DNA of 6,105 bases from contig CAMKQS010000075.1 of assembly GCA_946414975.1 (NCBI GenBank), positions 1-6,105 of the forward strand. Reading direction: 5' to 3'. This document shows, one piece after another, positions 1-4,800 of this stretch. This DNA is from an uncultured Caryophanales bacterium (GTDB lineage Bacteria > Bacillota_I > Bacilli_A > RF39 > UBA660). Each line of letters starts with the position of its first letter. Within the stretch, counting starts at the first letter, position 1. The translations under genes and the position numbers were made by a program. The notes beneath the pieces were generated by a model. That model did no database searches, had not been told where the DNA came from, and worked only from the letters and a program-made list of their open reading frames with translations.

Positions 1-130
1 TATGACTATCTAAATAAAAAGAATCCTCTTTTAAGTTTTCAAGTACTTTCTGCATCGCTTTTTTAGTTAAAAACATAGATCCGATAACAGATTGTTCTGC
101 ATCTATATTCTTTGGAATCTCTTTATTCAT
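1..130 (-). CDS. dnaB: Replicative DNA helicase DnaB, N-terminal fragment (continues past the left edge)
   Basis: Only the first 43 codons are in the window. They encode MNKEIPKNIDAEQSVIGSMF and continue with LTKKAMQKVLENL and DSFY, matching the N-terminal helical domain of DnaB (called DnaC in B. subtilis), with the hallmark (P/I)-x-N-(I/L)-x-A-E-Q-(S/A)-V-(L/I)-G-S. DnaB is the hexameric helicase that unwinds DNA at the replication fork; its ATPase domain lies outside the window. The ATG at 130 is 7 nt after the rplI TAG stop, which is fused to the AGGTG ribosome binding site. The gdpP-rplI-dnaB order supports the call. Confidence 0.95.
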   Translation of the reverse strand, partial: MNKEIPKNIDAEQSVIGSMFLTKKAMQKVLENLKEDSFYLDSH

Positions 131-137
131 AAAACAC

Positions 138-575
138 CTACTTTACTAAATTAATCTTAACCTTAGCAATTACTTTTTTGTGCAATGCAATACTTATAAT
201 ATGAGTTCCTAAACTACTAAGTGCACTATCTATTATAATATTTTTTTTATCAACACTAAATCCCATATCATTCAATTTCTTTTCAATTTGTTTAGCACTT
301 ACACTTCCAAAAACTCTATCTTGTGCGCCAGTTTTCACCTTAAATTCTATTTTTTCTTTTTCTAGCTTACTTTTTACTTTCTCACACTCTTTAATTAATT
401 TTTTTTCCTCTTCCTTTTTTCTTTCATTATTTCTATCTAAATTTCTTACATTCTCTGTATTAGCAATAATAGCTTTTTTTTCGTTAATTAGAAAGTTTCC
501 ATATCCATCTTTAACATTTAAAATATCACCCTTTTTACCCTTTTTCTTGATATCTTCAATTAAAATAACTTTCAT
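138..575 (-). CDS. rplI: Large ribosomal subunit protein bL9
   Basis: The protein has 145 residues from the ATG at 575 (family about 147-150). It begins MKVILIEDIKKKGKKGD, the canonical bL9 N-terminus, so the in-frame GTG two codons upstream (581) is rejected; that GTG is part of the ribosome binding site AGGTG. bL9 has an N-terminal 23S rRNA-binding domain, a long exposed helix and a C-terminal domain. Here the N-domain is residues 1-40, the charged helix about 45-75 (RKKEEEKKLIKECEKVKSKL), and the C-domain carries FGSVSAKQIEKKL and HKKVIAKVKI. The rRNA-binding loop reads GYGNFL (24-29), one residue shorter than the usual GYARNFL or GYANNFL. It sits 6 nt after gdpP and 7 nt before dnaB, the standard gdpP-rplI-dnaB order of Bacilli. 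Confidence 0.97.
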   Translation of the reverse strand: MKVILIEDIKKKGKKGDILNVKDGYGNFLINEKKAIIANTENVRNLDRNNERKKEEEKKLIKECEKVKSKLEKEKIEFKVKTGAQDRVFGSVSAKQIEKKLNDMGFSVDKKNIIIDSALSSLGTHIISIALHKKVIAKVKINLVK

Positions 576-581
576 AAACAC

Positions 582-1529
582 CTATCCTTTTATTGATTTA
601 ATTATAATCTCCTTTATATTAGATAAACTTTTATTAGTTTTAGCACCTGCACTAGTAGTAGAACCTCCACCATCTAATTTTCTAATTACTTTTAATATAT
701 CAAATTCTCCTATACTACGTGCTGATATTCCATACTCTTTATTACTAATCTTAGCTATTACAAAAGATGCCTCAATATCATCAAAAGCAAGAAGACTATC
801 AGCAATTTCAGCAAGTGTTTCAGTCTTACTAATATCAGGAAGAACACATATCGCAATATTACCATTAATAGTATAACTATTTTTTATATAATCTGCACGT
901 CTTACATAATCATCTTTACTCTCTTTTAATAACTCTTGTTTAGCTATAATATCCGCACCCATTTCTACCAATAAACTTGCAGCTCTATAGGTTTTTGATG
1001 TAGTTTTCAAGTTATATCCATTAGTATCAATTTCAAGTCCAGCCAGCATAATAGTAGCAATACTTTTATCTATAGTTATTTTGTTATAATCAAGATAATA
1101 AGTAATAAGTTCAACCATACTTGATAAACTGTTATTAATATATAAAAGTTTACCATTTTTTGGACACTTCTTATCTTTAATATGATGATCAAGTATTACA
1201 TAATCTTTACAATAATCAAAAATATTACTATTTTCAAGTCTATTAATCTGATGCACATCAACAATGATAAGTAATATATTTGTAAGATTACCAATATTAC
1301 TACTATTTATATACTTAACACCATCAACACTATCTATAGCCTTGCACATAATCTCACTATAATCGTTACCTTCTAAATATATATAACAATTTTTTCCAAT
1401 AGCCGATACTCTTTTATATATACCAAGACATGACCCATAGCAATCCAAATCCGGATAACTATGTCCCATAACAACAATATTATCATAATCACTATATAAT
1501 TTATCTAATTTAAAAAACAAATCATCCAC
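582..1529 (-). CDS. gdpP: Short GdpP-type DHH-DHHA1 phosphodiesterase (c-di-AMP hydrolase candidate)
   Basis: The protein has 315 residues from the GTG at 1529, which has GGTG 5 nt upstream; a GTG at 1556 would add nine residues but overlaps the promoter. It matches the C-terminal DHH-DHHA1 half of GdpP (YybT), the membrane enzyme that cleaves c-di-AMP to pApA. Metal-binding motifs look complete: MGHSYPDLD (H23, D27, D29), IVDVH (D91), LDHH (114-116) and EIDT (D168). The DHHA1 part includes AEIADSLLAFDDIEASFVIA and ISARSIGE, very like GdpP, but the GGGH motif reads GGGS (287-290). The two membrane helices, PAS and degenerate GGDEF domains of full-length GdpP (about 650 residues) are missing, so this form should be cytoplasmic. 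Its position before rplI and dnaB is the classical gdpP position, which supports orthology over an NrnA-type nanoRNase; NrnA remains the main alternative. Confidence 0.85.
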   Translation of the reverse strand: MDDLFFKLDKLYSDYDNIVVMGHSYPDLDCYGSCLGIYKRVSAIGKNCYIYLEGNDYSEIMCKAIDSVDGVKYINSSNIGNLTNILLIIVDVHQINRLENSNIFDYCKDYVILDHHIKDKKCPKNGKLLYINNSLSSMVELITYYLDYNKITIDKSIATIMLAGLEIDTNGYNLKTTSKTYRAASLLVEMGADIIAKQELLKESKDDYVRRADYIKNSYTINGNIAICVLPDISKTETLAEIADSLLAFDDIEASFVIAKISNKEYGISARSIGEFDILKVIRKLDGGGSTTSAGAKTNKSLSNIKEIIIKSIKG

Positions 1530-1547
1530 AGTATCACCCGTATAATT

Positions 1548-1576
1548 ATTATACACTAATTAATTAATTATTTAAA
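1548..1576 (-). promoter_or_regulatory. Sigma-A type promoter for gdpP-rplI-dnaB
   Basis: On the minus strand there is a -35 TTTAAA (1576-1571), a 17-bp spacer and a consensus -10 TATAAT (1553-1548). The spacer is mostly a TAAT tandem repeat. The predicted start near 1541 gives a leader of about 12 nt containing GGGTGA (1539-1534). Since the -10 overlaps the more upstream in-frame GTG at 1556, that GTG cannot be in this transcript, which fixes the gdpP start at 1529. Confidence 0.6.
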
Positions 1577-1584
1577 GCATTACC

Positions 1585-1619
1585 AAAATAAAAAAACATT
1601 TATTTTTTATAAATGTTTT
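1585..1619 (-). terminator. Strong intrinsic terminator closing the accessory islet
   Basis: Perfect 11-bp inverted repeat AAAACATTTAT / ATAAATGTTTT (1593-1603 with 1609-1619) and a 5-nt loop. On the minus strand it is followed by a T tract (TTT A TTTT after the stem), giving a good Rho-independent shape. The stop codon of the 111-residue gene (1607-1609) is at the loop. It insulates the islet from the gdpP promoter, whose -35 begins 9 nt further on. Confidence 0.8.
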
Positions 1620-1942
1620 AAGCTGTATACTTTAGATATACTTTGAAACTTATTCTCATCAATATCTTCTATAATAGAAAAATTAAAATCTAATGTTTTT
1701 GAAAAATCATGTACATAATCTGTATTATCATCTAATGAAACATATACGATTTTATTATCTTCTCGTCTTATAATTGCATATCTTTCTAATGTGTTATTAT
1801 CTTCAATTATTTTACCTTCATCAAAATTATTACATATAATTTCGCATTCTTCTTTATCTGCGCTTTTCAAATTTTTAAATGAATTTTTTTGTTTTATTAT
1901 TTGTCTAATTTCATCTTCTTTTGCAGCTTTTAGTATAGTCAA
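1607..1942 (-). CDS. Uncharacterised 111-residue protein coupled to the PemK/MazF-like gene
   Basis: I do not recognise the family. The frame opens with a TTG that overlaps the TGA of the upstream gene (TTGA), an arrangement suited to termination-reinitiation; a weak TAGG lies about 9 nt upstream. The first ~55 residues are charged and mostly helical (KAAKEDEIRQIIKQKNSF, then KSADKEECEIICNNF). The rest looks beta-rich: RYAIIRREDNKIVYVSLDD (54-72), then FNFSIIEDID. There is no signal peptide, membrane segment or known motif, so it is probably cytoplasmic. It could be a small binding partner of the upstream protein, but a toxin-antitoxin pairing would be inference only. It may also be made as a -1 frameshift extension of the upstream protein (heptamer at 1966-1960). 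The stop codon lies in the loop and edge of a strong terminator hairpin. Confidence 0.6.
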   Translation of the reverse strand: MTILKAAKEDEIRQIIKQKNSFKNLKSADKEECEIICNNFDEGKIIEDNNTLERYAIIRREDNKIVYVSLDDNTDYVHDFSKTLDFNFSIIEDIDENKFQSISKVYSLKHL

Positions 1943-2757
1943 CCTTTTATACCTACTAACTTTTTTTCTTCAAATAATGTATAGTAAAATTCATCATTAA
2001 TTTTTATCTTAACCATTCCTTCTTTATTATGATTAATAATATATACTTTATATATTAATAGATTATCTTTGTTTTCGGCATATATATAATAAATATTATT
2101 ATTATATTTAATTAACTTACCTCTATTAAGAATATTATTACTATGAATTATTGCCTTTTCTTTTTTTATGTAATTATTTATTCCTTTTAAATCTGATAAC
2201 CTCGCAATATCTAATAATTGTATATTACTATTACCTGGGATTTTTCTAGTTGTTTTTGTCAACAGAGAATATTTATCTCCATTAATAATAACACCATTTT
2301 GATTTTCTTTTACTCTATGAGCTATATAACCATAGAAATATGAGTTGTCTTTATCATATATGTATATCATCTGATTGTAATCTAAAACAATATCTCCAAT
2401 ATTATAATCAAAATTGTAATCAATATTATTAACATCCATATTTAATAGAAAATTTTTGTTCATCACAAATAAATATTTATATAAATTATTTAAATCTTTT
2501 ATATCTAAATTACCTAGTTTTTTTATAATTCTTTTTTTAGACAACGTATGCATTTTATCAAAATAAGCATAAGCATCACTATTTAGTTTATATTTATAAT
2601 GATCTATTTTATAACTAATTATTTTTTTATTATTCTTATTACTACAATACAAACACTTATACCTATTACCTATTTTATCAATAATAATATATTTTCCCTC
2701 TCTATGTCCTTTAGAAATACTTCCCATTTCTTCTTTATTACTATAACTTTTTGCCAA
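1939..2757 (-). CDS. Uncharacterised protein with N-terminal PemK/MazF-like barrel and two further similar beta-rich segments
   Basis: This is the uninterrupted part, 272 codons from a TTG at 2757 to TGA. I do not recognise it as a named family. The first ~100 residues have a pattern seen in PemK/MazF-type proteins: KGHREGKYIIID (16-27, compare G-x-x-x-G-x-RP-v-v-v-I), then YFDKMHTLSKKRIIKKLGNL (65-84) followed by a short helix, like their closing 'tlsk.Ri.k.iG.l' segment. The arginine-proline pair typical of active MazF is not present, so RNase activity is doubtful. Segments 121-168 (GDIVLDYNQMIYIYD...) and 213-262 (GKLIKYNNNIYYIYA...) resemble each other. There is no signal peptide or membrane helix, so it is probably cytoplasmic. 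The TTG has a GGAG 8 nt upstream, but those bases also encode V-G-D-I-I, the expected first strand, so the real start is probably the ATG at 2840 after a frameshift. The gene lies between two conserved operons with its own promoter. Confidence 0.55.
   Translation of the reverse strand: MAKSYSNKEEMGSISKGHREGKYIIIDKIGNRYKCLYCSNKNNKKIISYKIDHYKYKLNSDAYAYFDKMHTLSKKRIIKKLGNLDIKDLNNLYKYLFVMNKNFLLNMDVNNIDYNFDYNIGDIVLDYNQMIYIYDKDNSYFYGYIAHRVKENQNGVIINGDKYSLLTKTTRKIPGNSNIQLLDIARLSDLKGINNYIKKEKAIIHSNNILNRGKLIKYNNNIYYIYAENKDNLLIYKVYIINHNKEGMVKIKINDEFYYTLFEEKKLVGIKG
1960..1966 (-). other. Slippery heptamer A AAA AAG near the 3' end of the islet's first gene
   Basis: Codons GAA AAA AAG of the long islet gene contain A AAA AAG in the phase required for -1 slippage, the same heptamer used in E. 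coli dnaX. A -1 shift continues V-S-R-Y-K-R and then enters the 111-codon frame without a stop, fusing the two products. I see no convincing downstream stem-loop or correctly spaced upstream Shine-Dalgarno. Such A-runs are frequent in DNA this AT-rich. Confidence 0.3.
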
Positions 2758-2771
2758 AATAATATCTCCAA

Positions 2772-2840
2772 CTACATAATTGTTTTTTTTGAATTATTTA
2801 CTCTCTTTATAAAATCTAATAATTGTTTTAAACATTTCAT
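2772..2840 (-). CDS. 22-codon frame at the islet promoter; probable 5' end of the PemK/MazF-like gene, out of frame
   Basis: This frame begins with ATG at 2840, ends with TAG at 2772 and encodes a peptide starting MKCLKQLLDFIKRVNNSKK. It has a ribosome binding site GGTG with a 4-nt spacer, the same arrangement as at the whiA and dnaB starts, and sits about 11 nt after a predicted transcription start. The peptide looks like a basic amphipathic helix. Its codons enter an eight-A run (2790-2783); slipping back one base there would carry the reading into N-N-Y-V-V-G-D-I-I-L-A-K and on through the long frame downstream. I therefore read it as the true N-terminus of the following gene. The alternative is a separate leader peptide that couples translation to the TTG at 2757. 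Confidence 0.5.
   Translation of the reverse strand: MKCLKQLLDFIKRVNNSKKTIM
2783..2790 (-). other. Eight-A homopolymer, possible -1 slip site
   Basis: On the minus strand the 22-codon frame is read ...TCA AAA AAA ACA, which contains the slippery pattern A AAA AAA in the right phase. A -1 shift joins residue K19 of that frame to AAC AAT TAT GTA and the long downstream frame, giving a 300-residue product. Nine or six A residues in the DNA would give the same join without a shift. No clear stimulating hairpin is visible immediately downstream. Confidence 0.45.
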
Positions 2841-2857
2841 ATTTCACCACTTAAAAT

Positions 2858-2885
2858 ATTATAGTACATATATCATTTTTTTCAA
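2858..2885 (-). promoter_or_regulatory. Sigma-A type promoter of the accessory islet
   Basis: On the minus strand there is a -35 TTGAAA (2885-2880), a 16-bp spacer and a consensus -10 TATAAT (2863-2858). The predicted start near 2851 leaves only about 11 nt before the ATG at 2840, enough for the GGTG ribosome binding site at 2848-2845. This placement is the main reason to think translation starts at 2840 and not at the TTG at 2757. A 16-bp perfect palindrome (2884-2899) overlaps the -35 edge but is purely A/T. Confidence 0.65.
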
Positions 2886-2905
2886 TTTTATATAAAATTT
2901 AAATA

Positions 2906-2930
2906 AAATATCTAGTTTTTCTAGATATTT
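2906..2930 (-). terminator. Hairpin terminator at the end of whiA
   Basis: Perfect 10-bp inverted repeat AAATATCTAG / CTAGATATTT (2906-2915 with 2921-2930) around a 5-nt loop. Part of the whiA stop codon (2929-2931) is inside the stem. The minus-strand sequence after it is T-rich but interrupted (TATTTAAATTTT), so termination may be incomplete. It marks the end of the ychF-yvcK-whiA unit. Confidence 0.6.
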
Positions 2931-3834
2931 AATTTCTTAATTTTTCTGCTAGTTTTTTTATCTTATTAAATCTATGATACAATCCAGATTTAGTAATACT
3001 AACATTAGTTTCTAATGTCATAATTTTACTTAATTCTAACAATGACTCTTCTTTATATTTTAACCTATAAATACACGCTTCTTTTAACTTATCATCTAAA
3101 AGATCATATGCATCTTTTTCTTTTATTAAATTAATATCATCTACCTGATTTTTTGCAGTTTGAATTATTTTATCAACATTTGCTTGTTCACAATTATTTA
3201 TTCTATTTAAATTATTCTTTCTATTTCTAAAAATTCTAATGTTTTCATAATACAAAAGTGCATTAACTGCCTTTATTAAACGCAGAAAATCACCAATTTT
3301 TTCTGACTCTTTTATATATACAATATATCTAGAGTCTCTTTTTAAAATTTTACTATTTAAATCATAAGATTCCAGCATATTATTTATAAATTTAGTATAT
3401 TCATAATCATTAAAAGAAAATTCCATATGATATCTTGATTTTTTTGGATCATTTATACTACCACAAGCCAAAAATACACCTCTTAAATATGCTCTTTTAG
3501 TATCTTCATCATCAATTAAATATATATCTGGTATATTAGTATCTAATGATAAATCGTTTATTATAATATAATCATTTTTATATACTTCTAAATTATAAAT
3601 GTAATTCTTATTATAATTATATCCTTTTTTTACAGATACTCTAATTAATGCATCATAATTATTCTTTAGTCTATTAAATATTAATCTAGCTATTGATGCA
3701 TTTTCTGTTGTTATATTTAATTTGTTATCAGAGTCTATTGAGTTTCTTAAAAGTCCAGACAATTCTGATAATTGTTCTAATTTTGACAATTCAATTGACA
3801 CCAACTCGTTTTTTATTGTACTTGTAAATGACAT
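2929..3834 (-). CDS. whiA: DNA-binding protein WhiA (sporulation/morphogenesis regulator homologue)
   Basis: This is a 301-residue protein, slightly shorter than B. subtilis WhiA (about 316). WhiA joins a degenerate LAGLIDADG homing-endonuclease-like domain to a C-terminal helix-turn-helix; in Actinobacteria it controls sporulation septation and in Bacillota it affects cell division and chromosome segregation. Seen here are an N-terminal domain starting SFTSTIKNEL, the LAGLIDADG-like helix YLRGVFLACGSI (116-127) with a downstream MEF strand, and a C-terminal HTH at about 262-290 with ELSKIM and ITKSGLYHRFNKI. The catalytic acidic residues of true homing endonucleases are absent, as in the family. 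It is the last gene of the ychF operon, with the TAGGTG stop/ribosome-binding junction upstream, and its TAA lies in the terminator stem. Confidence 0.96.
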   Translation of the reverse strand: MSFTSTIKNELVSIELSKLEQLSELSGLLRNSIDSDNKLNITTENASIARLIFNRLKNNYDALIRVSVKKGYNYNKNYIYNLEVYKNDYIIINDLSLDTNIPDIYLIDDEDTKRAYLRGVFLACGSINDPKKSRYHMEFSFNDYEYTKFINNMLESYDLNSKILKRDSRYIVYIKESEKIGDFLRLIKAVNALLYYENIRIFRNRKNNLNRINNCEQANVDKIIQTAKNQVDDINLIKEKDAYDLLDDKLKEACIYRLKYKEESLLELSKIMTLETNVSITKSGLYHRFNKIKKLAEKLRN

Positions 3835-3841
3835 AAAACAC

Positions 3842-4792
3842 CTAATTATTCATTACATAGAAAAATATATGAAATCCAAGTTTAAGCGAGTTATGACGAA
3901 TCATATTATTGGAAATTGTTACCAAATCATCACCTATTACTTGCATATCAAAGTTATCAAAATTTTCTTCATCATATATTACTGGATCTTTTTGTTCTAA
4001 TGTCTTATATTTTTCAGCCATTTTTACATCAATATATCCACTGTTTGCAATTACAACGTCAACTTTACGTTTTTTTAAATATTTATTTAGCATTTTCACA
4101 TGATCTGTAACAGTAAAATTATCCGTTTCTCCTGGTTGTGTTACTATATTACAAGTATATAATATTTTGGCTTTTGAACTATCAAGCGCCTCTACTATTT
4201 CATCACATATTAAATTAGGAATAATACTTGTAAATAAACTTCCCATACTTAATATAATTAAATCAGCAGCCTTAATTGCATCTATTGCTTCTTTTGTTGG
4301 AGTTGCTTCCTCTTTATAGAAAACCCTTTTTATCTGTCTTTTATCTACTGTTAATTCATGTTCTCCTTCGACAATAGATCCATCAATCATTTCACCCATT
4401 AGAGTTACATTGTCTTCTGTAAGAGGCACAACTTTTCCCTTTAAATTCAAAATTTTACTTAATACTTCTATTCCTTCAGAAAGACTTCCTGTCATTTCTT
4501 GAACTGCAGTTAAAAGTAAATTTCCAATAGTATGTCCATTCAAATCACTTGTTGTTGAAAATCTATAATTAAATAATGTTTCTACTAACGGTTCTGTTTC
4601 AGATAAAGAAACTAAAACTCTTCTAATATCACCAACAGCTGGAATATTAAATTCTTCTCTTAATATTCCTGTACTACTACCATTATCACATACCGATACA
4701 ATAGCAGTAATATCAAGTGGATATTGCTTTAATCCATTAAGCAAATAAGATAAACCATTACCTCCACCGAGTACTACAACTTTCTTTTTCAT
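3842..4792 (-). CDS. yvcK: YvcK/GlmR family regulator (gluconeogenesis factor, CofD-like fold)
   Basis: At 316 residues it is about the same length as B. subtilis YvcK (also called GlmR). In Bacilli this cytoplasmic protein binds UDP-GlcNAc, promotes amino-sugar supply for peptidoglycan through GlmS and is needed on gluconeogenic carbon sources. Family features seen: Rossmann-like VVVLGGGNGLS (5-15), CDNGSSTG (35-42), GHTIGNLLL (86-94), GSLFTSIIPNL (184-194) and CNIVTQPGETDNF (214-226), ending with an IRH segment (298-300). The 35-42 loop and the residues before GSLFTS differ from the usual DDGGS(S/T)G and GPGS (see findings). The ATG is 8 nt after the ychF stop and whiA follows after 7 nt. 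The yvcK-whiA pairing is the classic one in Bacillota, but rapZ, often just upstream, is replaced here by ychF. Confidence 0.95.
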   Translation of the reverse strand: MKKKVVVLGGGNGLSYLLNGLKQYPLDITAIVSVCDNGSSTGILREEFNIPAVGDIRRVLVSLSETEPLVETLFNYRFSTTSDLNGHTIGNLLLTAVQEMTGSLSEGIEVLSKILNLKGKVVPLTEDNVTLMGEMIDGSIVEGEHELTVDKRQIKRVFYKEEATPTKEAIDAIKAADLIILSMGSLFTSIIPNLICDEIVEALDSSKAKILYTCNIVTQPGETDNFTVTDHVKMLNKYLKKRKVDVVIANSGYIDVKMAEKYKTLEQKDPVIYDEENFDNFDMQVIGDDLVTISNNMIRHNSLKLGFHIFFYVMNN

Positions 4793-4800
4793 AAAATCAC

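Noticed and set aside
547..876. Plus-strand open frame of 109 codons
   Set aside because: It lies wholly over the ends of rplI and gdpP on the other strand, has no Shine-Dalgarno and encodes a low-complexity Ile/Leu/Ser-rich sequence, as expected from antisense of AT-rich coding DNA.
1939..1941. Possibility that TGA codes for Trp, as in mycoplasmas
   Set aside because: TGA ends the long islet frame; reading through would add only two residues before a TAA, so the case is not decisive, but the ychF tryptophan checked is TGG and the identified genes have no internal TGA.
1791..2000. Plus-strand open frame of 69 codons over the islet
   Set aside because: Antisense of the charged, Lys-rich coding sequence reads as hydrophobic Phe/Leu/Ser and can look like a membrane peptide; no ribosome binding site or promoter supports it.
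2599..2895. Plus-strand open frame of 98 codons, very Phe/Ile rich
   Set aside because: It overlaps the islet promoter and gene on the opposite strand, and its composition is a by-product of A-rich sequence; no start signal.
2884..2899. Perfect 16-bp palindrome AATTTTATATAAAATT upstream of the islet -35, considered as an operator
   Set aside because: It is purely A/T in A/T-rich spacer, where such palindromes arise easily, and there is no second copy in the window to suggest a regulator site.
3722..4110. Three overlapping plus-strand open frames across whiA and yvcK
   Set aside because: They are antisense to two confidently identified genes, overlap one another and lack start signals.
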